A DNA stretch of 47,764 nt from an uncultured Saprospiraceae bacterium (GTDB lineage: Bacteria; Bacteroidota; Bacteroidia; Chitinophagales; Saprospiraceae). The notes beneath the pieces were generated by a model. That model searched no databases, had not been told where the DNA came from, and worked only from the letters and a program-made list of their open reading frames with translations. The first letter of the stretch is position 1; every line of letters begins with the position of its first letter. The stretch spans positions 1 to 47,764 of the forward strand of contig CALFUU010000140.1 of the NCBI GenBank assembly GCA_937929835.1, written 5' to 3'. Shown here in pieces: positions 6,906 through 14,492 of the stretch. The position numbers were made by a program, and so were the translations under genes.

Positions 6906-8006
6906 ATGATTATTGGCGTACCAAAGGAAATAAAGACCAATGAAAACAGAGTCTCTATGACACCAGCTGGTGTAATGGAATTGACCAAAAGAAAACATAC
7001 TGTATATGTACAGACCAAAGCTGGCGAAGGGTCTGGATATAGTGACGCAGACTATAAAAAGGCGGGCGCAAAAATTCTGAAGACCATCGAGCAGGTCTAC
7101 AAGAAAGCAGAAATGATCGTCAAGGTCAAAGAACCTATAAAGCCAGAGTACAGCTTGGTCAAAGACGATCAGTTGTTATTTACATATTTCCACTTTGCCT
7201 CACACAAGCCACTCACGGATGCAATGATCAAGAGTGGAGCGGTCTGCCTAGCTTACGAAACAGTCACCAATCAGGATAGATCACTCCCCTTACTCATACC
7301 AATGTCAGAAGTAGCTGGACGTATGGCCACACAAGAAGGTGCCAAGTTCCTAGAAAAGCCGATGGGTGGTAGAGGTGTATTACTGGGTGGTGTGCCAGGC
7401 GTGCCACCAGCCAATGTCCTCATCTTAGGAGGCGGTATTGTAGGAACCAATGCAGCTAAAATGGCCGCTGGCCTAGGCGCTAACGTGACCATTATGGATA
7501 TAGACCTTAATAGGTTAAGAGAGCTAGATGATATAATGCCAGCCAATGTGAATACCATGTACTCTAATGAGTACAACATCAAGCAGATGATACCCCATCA
7601 AGACTTGATCATAGGAGCTGTTCTGATACCAGGTGCCAAGGCACCTAACTTGATTACAAAGAAAATGCTGAAGGATATGAGGGATGGAACCGTCTTAGTC
7701 GATGTCGCTGTCGATCAAGGCGGGTGCATCGAGACTTGCAAACCCACTACTCATAGCAAACCTACCTTTGTTATAGATGGTATACTACATTACTGTGTCG
7801 CCAATATGCCTGGAGCAGTACCGTACACAAGTACGATAGCTCTTACCAATGCGACGCTACCCTATGTGATTAAGCTAGCAGATAAGGGCTGGAAAAAAGC
7901 CTGTGCAGCAGATGCTGGGCTCGCCGAAGGTCTTAATGTCGTCAATGGAAAAGTTGTCTACGAAGGCGTAGCTAAAGCCTTTAAATACAAGTTAGAAGAA
8001 GTTTAA
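6906..8006 (+). CDS. ald: Alanine dehydrogenase
   Basis: 366 residues from ATG 6906 (MIIGVPKEIK). It catalyses NAD-dependent interconversion of L-alanine and pyruvate plus ammonium. Family residues are present: R15, K75 in VKVKEP, H96 in YFHFA, and the Rossmann motif GGGIVGTNAAK around 175-185. The stretch DVAVDQGGC holds the active-site aspartate. Length fits the family (about 370). It is probably monocistronic; the 480-base upstream region carries regulatory-looking elements, but no good plus-strand TAnnTTTG box was found. Confidence 0.96.
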   Translation: MIIGVPKEIKTNENRVSMTPAGVMELTKRKHTVYVQTKAGEGSGYSDADYKKAGAKILKTIEQVYKKAEMIVKVKEPIKPEYSLVKDDQLLFTYFHFASHKPLTDAMIKSGAVCLAYETVTNQDRSLPLLIPMSEVAGRMATQEGAKFLEKPMGGRGVLLGGVPGVPPANVLILGGGIVGTNAAKMAAGLGANVTIMDIDLNRLRELDDIMPANVNTMYSNEYNIKQMIPHQDLIIGAVLIPGAKAPNLITKKMLKDMRDGTVLVDVAVDQGGCIETCKPTTHSKPTFVIDGILHYCVANMPGAVPYTSTIALTNATLPYVIKLADKGWKKACAADAGLAEGLNVVNGKVVYEGVAKAFKYKLEEV

Positions 8007-8109
8007 TTACTCAGCTAAAATATTTTGACAATTTTCTTACAAATATTAATTAATACTGTCTATATTGGTGATGAAAGAATATTATTTTCTCCATAAAAAC
8101 ATTCACCAT

Positions 8110-8358
8110 ATGAACATTACTTATAATAAACTGCGCGCGGTCAAGCACAGTCTACCTACTGGATCTATCTCTAGAATTGCAAAAACACTCAATCTAGACG
8201 AACAGACAGTTAGGAATTATTTTGGAGCCAATGATTACAAAAGTGGTGGCATTGCAGGTAAACACTACCAGCAAGGTCCGAAAGGTGGCATAGTGGCACT
8301 TGAGGACACTAAAATATTTGATCTCGCCAATCAAATTATAAGAGAAAATTCCAACTGA
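8110..8358 (+). CDS. Small helix-turn-helix DNA-binding protein
   Basis: 82 residues from ATG 8110 (MNITYNKLRA). Residues ~15-40 form a helix-turn-helix: SISRIAKTLNLDEQTVRNYFG. After a glycine-rich linker comes GGIVALEDTKIFDLANQII. This layout recalls a Bacteroidota family of short DNA-binding proteins; no target is known to me. The frame can be extended to an ATG at 8071, adding a lysine/histidine-rich stretch that looks less family-like, so the later start is chosen. It has its own terminator at 8395-8436. Confidence 0.75.
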   Translation: MNITYNKLRAVKHSLPTGSISRIAKTLNLDEQTVRNYFGANDYKSGGIAGKHYQQGPKGGIVALEDTKIFDLANQIIRENSN

Positions 8359-8394
8359 TTTACAACCCCTGTTCATATTGCTAAGTAGCATCAG

Positions 8395-8436
8395 AAAGCC
8401 GAATTGTTAGCTCAATTTGGCTTTTTGCTTTTTTTA
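8395..8436 (+). terminator. Rho-independent terminator after the HTH gene
   Basis: An 11-bp stem (AAGCCGAATTG with CAATTTGGCTT, one G-U pair) with a 6-base loop is followed by TTTGCTTTTTTT. It lies 37 bases after the stop at 8358. Confidence 0.8.
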
Positions 8437-8454
8437 TCTCGATACCTAGAAACT

Positions 8455-8979
8455 ATGAGGCTAATAGACACGATTATTGATCCCGGGAACTCTTCCAACT
8501 GGGATGCCAGCGAGATTGTGTTTTACGCGATATACGCTAAGAAGACTGTTATCAATGAGGATATATTTAGAAAGCACTATAAGTCAATATTCTCTACAGA
8601 TAATTATTTTAACCTATATATACATCAGTATACATATGCGCATTGTAAGGGTGTATGTACATCCCTTGACTACTTTGAAACAGGTTTTGCAGAGAAATGG
8701 CTTACTAACAAAATAGACAAACAAAGGTTAGAAGATCAAATACTCAGTTTCCTCAAAAAATCATTTGACAGCACTGCACCCATTTTGAGCTGTATCTGTG
8801 AGTGGCCTAATGATGCCGATTTTTTAGGAAAGTACTTTGCTAAGGCGACACACCTCCTCCTGACAGAATTCAGACCCAGCATCATCGTTTCTACTGAGTA
8901 TAGTAATGACGAATGGATTGGCGTATTTAAAAATTTAAAAAGGCAAGTCACGTCTAAGTATGACATAATAGACTTATGA
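8455..8979 (+). CDS. Hypothetical protein, 174 residues
   Basis: From ATG 8455 (MRLIDTIIDP) to 8979. I do not recognise a family. The sequence looks like a soluble alpha-helical protein with no signal peptide or membrane span: an acidic/aromatic N-terminal third (WDASEIVFYAIYAK), a central HQYTYAHCKGVC segment with two cysteines, and a CICEW pair. The frame can be extended to TTG 8404, but those codons overlap the terminator of the preceding gene. Composition matches its neighbours. It converges on mazG. Confidence 0.6.
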   Translation: MRLIDTIIDPGNSSNWDASEIVFYAIYAKKTVINEDIFRKHYKSIFSTDNYFNLYIHQYTYAHCKGVCTSLDYFETGFAEKWLTNKIDKQRLEDQILSFLKKSFDSTAPILSCICEWPNDADFLGKYFAKATHLLLTEFRPSIIVSTEYSNDEWIGVFKNLKRQVTSKYDIIDL

Positions 8980-9025
8980 GTCAAGCATAGCGTTTCCTTA
9001 TTCCTACCCTACTAGCAAGAATACA

Positions 9026-9784
9026 CTATAATCGCCCCTTGCTCTCTTCCCATAATGCATCCATCTCTTCCAAGCTCATCTCATCCAGCCCTTTTGTAGC
9101 CTTGGCTTCTATGTACTCAAATCGACGTTTGAACTTCTTATTGATTTTCTCTAAGGCAGCTTCTGGGTCAACTTTAAGAAACCGACCATAATTTATCATA
9201 CTAAACATCAAGTCGCCAAACTCTTCTTCGATATGCTCTTGATCACCAGAGGCTACGGCTTCTTTCAGCTCCTCTTGTTCCTCCTCGACCTTGGCCCAGA
9301 CGTCCTCTAACTTGTCCCACTCAAAACCCACTGTTGCTGTCTTTTCCTGTAATCTATAGGCCTTGACCATCGCTGGAAGGGCATTCGGCACACCTTGTAA
9401 TACAGATTTTTTACCTTCCGCCAACTTGATGGCCTCCCAGTTTTTCTTGACTTCCTCGTCAGTAGTAACTGTCGCATCGCCATAAATGTGGGGATGCCGC
9501 TTGATGAGCTTCTCACATATCCCATTTAGAGCACCCTCAAGCGTAAAGGCTTTTTTCTCTTCGCCTATCTTGGCATAGAAAACCAAGTGCAAAAATATAT
9601 CCCCTATCTCCTCCTCAATACCTGGGTAATCTTCTTCGAGAATTGCATCAATAAGCTCATACATCTCCTCAATGGTGAGCTTACGTAGCGTATGGATGGT
9701 CTGTTTTCTGTCCCAAGGGCACTTCTCCCTTAAGTCGTCCATAATACGGACGAGCCTCATAAATGCCTGTGCTTTGGTGTTCAT
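9026..9784 (-). CDS. mazG: Nucleoside triphosphate pyrophosphohydrolase MazG
   Basis: 252 residues from ATG 9784 (MNTKAQAFMR). It hydrolyses (d)NTPs to the monophosphate and pyrophosphate. Two MazG domains are visible: CPWDRKQT (22-29), EEMYELIDA with the EExxE metal motif (39-43) and EEEIGDIFLHLVFYA in the first; VEEEQEELKEA and IEEEFGDLMFSMINYGR in the second. FGDLMF-type motifs and length fit the E. coli-like two-domain form. The frame stays open upstream to 10003, but that part overlaps the divergent 71-codon gene and shows no MazG resemblance. Confidence 0.95.
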   Translation of the reverse strand: MNTKAQAFMRLVRIMDDLREKCPWDRKQTIHTLRKLTIEEMYELIDAILEEDYPGIEEEIGDIFLHLVFYAKIGEEKKAFTLEGALNGICEKLIKRHPHIYGDATVTTDEEVKKNWEAIKLAEGKKSVLQGVPNALPAMVKAYRLQEKTATVGFEWDKLEDVWAKVEEEQEELKEAVASGDQEHIEEEFGDLMFSMINYGRFLKVDPEAALEKINKKFKRRFEYIEAKATKGLDEMSLEEMDALWEESKGRL

Positions 9785-9836
9785 AGCAACTCTTTGGTTA
9801 TTTTTGTGTTGAGTTAAATGCAAATACAATATTACG

Positions 9837-10052
9837 ATGACTGGATTACTTCCCACCTTCGCCATCATTTTTTCTGTTTTTCTGATTGCCTTCTGCCTTA
9901 TTAATATCAGACAGATATTTACGGGGAAAGAATTCAGAGGTACGTGTGCTACCAACAATCCTATGATTAAAAATAGTCTAGGAGAGTGCAATGTCTGTGG
10001 CAAGAAACCCGAGGAAGACTGTCAACTTCCAGAACAACACGCTACGACGTAA
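9837..10052 (+). CDS. Small single-span membrane protein with C-terminal cysteines (NqrM-like?)
   Basis: 71 residues. One membrane helix (~5-25) is followed by a short basic stretch and a cysteine cluster, RGTCATNNP then ECNVCGKKPEEDC. This resembles small Bacteroidota proteins with an N-terminal helix and four cysteines, and in layout the Na+-NQR maturation factor NqrM (DUF539). The cysteine spacing is not identical to Vibrio-type NqrM, so the assignment is tentative. It is divergent from mazG (52 bases apart) and lies 48 bases upstream of the PIG-L deacetylase gene in the same direction. No Nqr genes are in the window. Confidence 0.7.
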   Translation: MTGLLPTFAIIFSVFLIAFCLINIRQIFTGKEFRGTCATNNPMIKNSLGECNVCGKKPEEDCQLPEQHATT

Positions 10053-10100
10053 TTTGTCTTGGTTGTTCTCCACTCTTTCATTAATCCTTCAATACTTCTT

Positions 10101-12602
10101 ATGAGAATGTCTATTCCAGCTGTGACAACTATGATGCTGATCACCTTAGCTTCATTTTGCCATGGCCAGAGTTATAAGCAGATGAGCAGTTCCGAAATCT
10201 ATGAGGAGATTCAGAAACTGAATTTCTTAGGTTCTGTCTTATATGTCGCTGCGCACCCTGATGATGAGAACACGAGACTTATTTCCTATGTCTCCAAGGG
10301 CCTACACGCAAGGACAGCCTATATTTCACTAACAAGAGGCGATGGAGGCCAGAACTTGATAGGGACAGAAATCAGAGAATTGCTCGGTGTCATCAGAAGT
10401 CAAGAGCTCCAGATGGCTAGAAGCGTAGATGGAGGGCAGCAGTTTTTTACAAGAGCCAATGACTTCGGTTACTCCAAGCACCCAGATGAAACACTGAAAA
10501 TCTGGGATAAAGAAAAAGTACTAGGTGATCTCGTCTATGCCATTAGAGAATTTAAGCCAGATATTATCATCAACAGATTTGATCACAGAACACCTGGAAG
10601 AACCCACGGTCACCATACCAGTTCTGCAATGCTATCTGTCGAAGCTTTTGACTTGATAGGAGACAAAACGGCATTTGGACATCAACTTTCTGAAGTGGAC
10701 ACTTGGACAGTCACCCGTCAGTTTATGAATACTTCGTGGTGGTTCTATGGCAGTAGAGAAAACTTTGCAAAAGCAGACAAAACGAATCTGATCGGTGTAG
10801 ATGCAGGTATTTATTACCCCACTCTAGGTCAATCTAATGGGGAGTTCGCTGCATTGGCACGTAGCAAGCATAGATCTCAAGGATTTGGTAGTAGCGGGGC
10901 TAGAGGTAGCTATACAGAGTACCTAGAATTGATCAATGGCACGATGCCGGATAATAAAGAAAACCTTTTTGATGGAATCAATACAACTTGGTCCAGGATA
11001 GATGGTGGTAGTGTGTTGCAACCACTGGCTACAAAACTGAATAGTGAATTTGATTTTGCTGATCCGAGCACAAGTCTCCCCACTCTCCTAGAAATGTATC
11101 GCATCCTTAACCAATTAAAAGATGGCCACTGGAAAAAAGTCAAGCTGCCCCAGCTTCAAAATATAATCTTACAATGTGCAGGCTTGTGGGCGGAAGCATC
11201 TATCTCGCAGCAGCAAGTATCTTCAGGCGATTCCTTAGAGATACAAATAGAACTCACCAACAGAAGCAATTACAAAGCAGATGTAAATAATGTGTACATA
11301 GATGGCATCGCTACCGATACCAAATCAGAACTAGAACCCTACACAGAAAACAAATGGTACGCTGATTATTTGGTGACCGACAAGAATCAATTTAGCAATC
11401 CATACTGGCTAGATGAGCAAGGTAAATTAGGCGTGTATAAGGTGAAAGAAATGGCTATGCGGATCAAACCCGAAACGCCAGCCGCACTTAATGCCGTCTT
11501 TGATCTACAAATAGAAGGACAAGATCTACAGGTTACAAGACCCGTCATCCAAAGATATTCTGACCCTGCCATCGGAGAGATCAGACAGCCAATTGCCATC
11601 ATACCGGCAGCCACACTTGGCTTTGATAAAGAGCTCTATTTGTTTGCCGATGAATCAAAAAAGGACATAGAAGTAAAAGTAAGAGCTGGCACAGACAACG
11701 TCAAAGGTGTAGTAAGTTTACAAGTCCCCAAAGGCTGGTCTACCCAACCCGCTTCTTATGAAGTAGAAATCGCCAATAGAGGCTTTGAGGAAAGTTACAC
11801 TTTCACCTTGTCGGCCCCTACTACTGTGTCTGAGGGCACTATAAAAGGAAAGGTAACAATAGATGGTAGAGTCTATGATAAAAAACTGACCAACATAGAC
11901 TATGATCACATACCGCTACAAACAGTACTATCACCAGCCTCATCCAAAATTGTAAAAGTCCCTCTTAAAAAAGCTGGAAACAATATAGGATACGTGATGG
12001 GTGCAGGAGATAAGATGCCTGAGAGCTTGCGCAATGTAGGTTATACTGTCACACTGATAGAACCTGCTGCATTACCGAATACTGAGCTCCAATCTTATGA
12101 TGCCCTCGTTATAGGTATAAGAGCCTACAATAAAATCAAGGATCTCAAATTGTATAATCAATTTTTGTTTGACTATGCAGCTGCAGGTGGGACACTTATT
12201 ACACAATACAATACGTCGCGTAGACTTAATTATAAAGACTTATCGCCCTATGAAATTAAACTTTCGCGAAAGAGAGTTACAGATGAGTTTGCAGAGATCA
12301 GGATGTTAGCACCGCAGCATCCAGCGCTCAATCAACCCAATAAAATCACCAGTGCGGACTTCGAAGGTTGGGTACAAGAGCGCGGACTTTATTTTGCAGA
12401 AGAATGGGGAGATGAATTTACGCCATTGATTTCTTGCAATGACAAAGGAGAAGATCCACTTGATGGGAGTATACTGGTCGCCAAGCACGGTGAAGGGCAT
12501 ATTGTGTATACATCCATTTCATGGTTTAGACAATTACCAGCTGGGGTACCAGGTGCCTACAGGTTATTTGCCAACTTGCTATCGTTAGGCCATGGCGAGT
12601 AA
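10101..12602 (+). CDS. Secreted PIG-L family (LmbE-like) deacetylase
   Basis: 833 residues from ATG 10101 (MRMSIPAVTT); an upstream TTG at 10059 is less likely because the signal peptide starts at the ATG. The signal peptide ends near residue 23 (CHGQS). The N-terminal ~250 residues are a PIG-L zinc-dependent N-deacetylase domain with AHPDDE (51-56) and HGHH (169-172). A middle region of beta-sandwich type follows, then a C-terminal domain (YDALVIGIRAYN onward) resembling a glutamine-amidotransferase-like fold. Family members remove acetyl groups from amino-sugar compounds; the substrate here is unknown. The last 11 bases overlap the next small gene, implying translational coupling with the symporter. 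Confidence 0.9.
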   Translation: MRMSIPAVTTMMLITLASFCHGQSYKQMSSSEIYEEIQKLNFLGSVLYVAAHPDDENTRLISYVSKGLHARTAYISLTRGDGGQNLIGTEIRELLGVIRSQELQMARSVDGGQQFFTRANDFGYSKHPDETLKIWDKEKVLGDLVYAIREFKPDIIINRFDHRTPGRTHGHHTSSAMLSVEAFDLIGDKTAFGHQLSEVDTWTVTRQFMNTSWWFYGSRENFAKADKTNLIGVDAGIYYPTLGQSNGEFAALARSKHRSQGFGSSGARGSYTEYLELINGTMPDNKENLFDGINTTWSRIDGGSVLQPLATKLNSEFDFADPSTSLPTLLEMYRILNQLKDGHWKKVKLPQLQNIILQCAGLWAEASISQQQVSSGDSLEIQIELTNRSNYKADVNNVYIDGIATDTKSELEPYTENKWYADYLVTDKNQFSNPYWLDEQGKLGVYKVKEMAMRIKPETPAALNAVFDLQIEGQDLQVTRPVIQRYSDPAIGEIRQPIAIIPAATLGFDKELYLFADESKKDIEVKVRAGTDNVKGVVSLQVPKGWSTQPASYEVEIANRGFEESYTFTLSAPTTVSEGTIKGKVTIDGRVYDKKLTNIDYDHIPLQTVLSPASSKIVKVPLKKAGNNIGYVMGAGDKMPESLRNVGYTVTLIEPAALPNTELQSYDALVIGIRAYNKIKDLKLYNQFLFDYAAAGGTLITQYNTSRRLNYKDLSPYEIKLSRKRVTDEFAEIRMLAPQHPALNQPNKITSADFEGWVQERGLYFAEEWGDEFTPLISCNDKGEDPLDGSILVAKHGEGHIVYTSISWFRQLPAGVPGAYRLFANLLSLGHGE

Positions 12603-12738
12603 CTTGACACACAACGACGTAGATACGAGTGAAGATCGATCTCCTCTTTTTGAAAAATGGAGTTCTTGGTATCTACTCGTACTAATTATTAATCTAGTGG
12701 TCATAGGCTCAGTCTATTGCTTCTTTAACAGCTTATAG
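12592..12738 (+). CDS. 48-residue single-span membrane protein, putative symporter partner
   Basis: ATG 12592 to TAG 12738, 48 residues: a polar acidic N-terminus (MASNLTHNDVDTSED), then FEKWSSWYLLVLIINLVV and a hydrophobic stretch through IGSVYCFF, ending NSL. The start lies inside the PIG-L stop region (11-base overlap), and the stop TAG shares its G with the GTG start of the symporter, so all three are probably translated in sequence. Small one-helix subunits are known for some sodium/solute symporters, for example DUF4212 proteins; the W-x-x-W-Y plus helix pattern recalls them, but this is inference. Confidence 0.7.
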   Translation: MASNLTHNDVDTSEDRSPLFEKWSSWYLLVLIINLVVIGSVYCFFNSL

Positions 12739-14438
12739 TGAGTTATATAGACTGGATTGTAATGAGCTTTACTGTCATTGTCATTATTGGCTATGGCGTA
12801 TTTAAGACCAAGCGGAGCAAAGACATCCACGGTTATCTACTCGGAGGCAACGAAGCCAAGTGGTGGACAGTAGGTCTCTCGGTGATGGCAACACAAGCGT
12901 CTGCAGTAACCTTCTTATCTACACCAGGACAGGCTTACCATGACGGTATGGGCTTTGCTCAGTTCTACTTGATGCTTCCAGTGGCGATGATCATCATTTG
13001 CATCACGTTCATACCACTGTATTATAAGCTCAAGGTCTATACGGCCTATCAGTTCCTAGAAGAAAGATTTGACTTAAAGACTAGATCACTTACCGCCTCA
13101 TTGTTTCTTATACAGCGTGGGATAGCAGCAGGCATAACCATCTATGCCCCATCAATTGTGATGTCCACTGTGATGGGATGGGATCTCAAAACGACGGTTA
13201 TCCTTATAGGTCTCATCTCCATCCTCTATACGATGTCTGGTGGCACCAAAGCCGTACACGTCACACACAAGCATCAGATGATTGTGATACTATTAAGTCT
13301 CTTTGTCATCTTTTTTATCCTCATCAATCACATTACTCAAGACTATACGCTGGTAGAAAATCTTAAGATCGCCAAAGCTGCAGATAAGCTAGAGGTAATT
13401 GACTTTACTTTTGATCTCAATGAGAGATACAACTTCTGGTCGAGTCTAGCCGCACTCTTTCTTTTTCTTTCCTATTTTGGAACAGACCAAAGCCAAGTCC
13501 AGCGCTATATCTCAGGCAGATCTATAAAAGAAAGTCGCCTTGGACTGATTATGAATGGGATAATGAAAGTTCCGCTTCAGCTATTTATTCTAAGTCTAGG
13601 TGTATTGGTTTTCTTGTTTTACCAAAGTAGAGAAGCACCTATATTTTTTAACAGCCAAGTACTAGAAGAAGTAAGGCTCAGCAGTAAGGCCAACGAACTG
13701 GCCTCACTAGAAGACACTTACCAAAAATTAACGCAAACAAAAGCGCAACATCAAGCGCAGTACATATCGGCAATGAGGTCGGAGGACTTTATAAATGAGA
13801 ATAAATACAGAGCCCTAATAGTCGATAATGTCAGTCAAGAAAAAAAGGTTCGTGCAGAAGTCAAGACCCTTATCAAGGACCTTAACAAAAGTGAAAAGAG
13901 GGAGATGGAAAGCAATGACAAAGACTATGTTTTCATTTCGTTTATCCTCAACCACTTACCCAATGGACTGATAGGGTTACTCTTAGCAGTTATATTTTTT
14001 GCAGCGATGTCTTCCACGGCTTCGGAGCTCAATGCACTAGCAGCGACCACTACAGTTGACATATATAAGCGGAGTATATACGCGGATGGAGATGATGCAC
14101 ATTATGTAATGGCCTCCAAAGGTTGGACTGTTATGTGGGGGATCATTGGATTGGTTATAGCTCTATCTGGAAATCTGTTTGAGAATCTTATACAGTTTGT
14201 CAACATCGTCGGTTCTGTCTTTTATGGGACAATACTTGGTATATTCTTAGTAGGATTCTATCGCAAACATGTAGGGGCCAATGAGACTTTTTATGCAGCA
14301 CTAATGAGTCAGGTTATAGTCGTAATTGTATTTTGGATAGACATACTTCCTTATTTATGGCTAAATGTAATTGGTGTCGTAGGCGTACTGTTGTTTAGTG
14401 AAATATTATTAGTGATATTTGGGAGGGCAAAGTCTTAG
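12738..14438 (+). CDS. Sodium:solute symporter (SSS family)
   Basis: 566 residues from a GTG start (MSYIDWIVMS) overlapping the previous stop by one base. It is a sodium-coupled transporter of the SSS/SGLT fold in the inner membrane. Visible features are GGNEAKWWTVGLSVMATQASAVTFLSTPG split over 36-64, the conserved second-helix sodium/substrate region; TMSGGTKAV (165-173); GTDQSQVQRY (248-257); and AAMSSTASELNALA (422-435), the region that holds the Na2 serine/threonine site. Residues ~305-395 form a charged, probably coiled-coil insertion between membrane helices. Coupling to the deacetylase suggests import of a deacetylated or acetylated sugar derivative or similar solute, but the substrate cannot be read from sequence. 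Confidence 0.93.
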   Translation: MSYIDWIVMSFTVIVIIGYGVFKTKRSKDIHGYLLGGNEAKWWTVGLSVMATQASAVTFLSTPGQAYHDGMGFAQFYLMLPVAMIIICITFIPLYYKLKVYTAYQFLEERFDLKTRSLTASLFLIQRGIAAGITIYAPSIVMSTVMGWDLKTTVILIGLISILYTMSGGTKAVHVTHKHQMIVILLSLFVIFFILINHITQDYTLVENLKIAKAADKLEVIDFTFDLNERYNFWSSLAALFLFLSYFGTDQSQVQRYISGRSIKESRLGLIMNGIMKVPLQLFILSLGVLVFLFYQSREAPIFFNSQVLEEVRLSSKANELASLEDTYQKLTQTKAQHQAQYISAMRSEDFINENKYRALIVDNVSQEKKVRAEVKTLIKDLNKSEKREMESNDKDYVFISFILNHLPNGLIGLLLAVIFFAAMSSTASELNALAATTTVDIYKRSIYADGDDAHYVMASKGWTVMWGIIGLVIALSGNLFENLIQFVNIVGSVFYGTILGIFLVGFYRKHVGANETFYAALMSQVIVVIVFWIDILPYLWLNVIGVVGVLLFSEILLVIFGRAKS

Positions 14439-14492
14439 CCTTACGATCACACCTTAGAGAATAATGATATTTATAACCCAAGAGAAATACCT

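Noticed and set aside
9785-10003. 73-residue N-terminal extension of MazG
   Set aside because: It overlaps the divergent 71-codon membrane protein gene and lacks MazG features; the MNTK start gives the normal domain order.
10059-10100. TTG start for the PIG-L deacetylase
   Set aside because: The signal peptide begins at ATG 10101 and the extra codons look like leader sequence.
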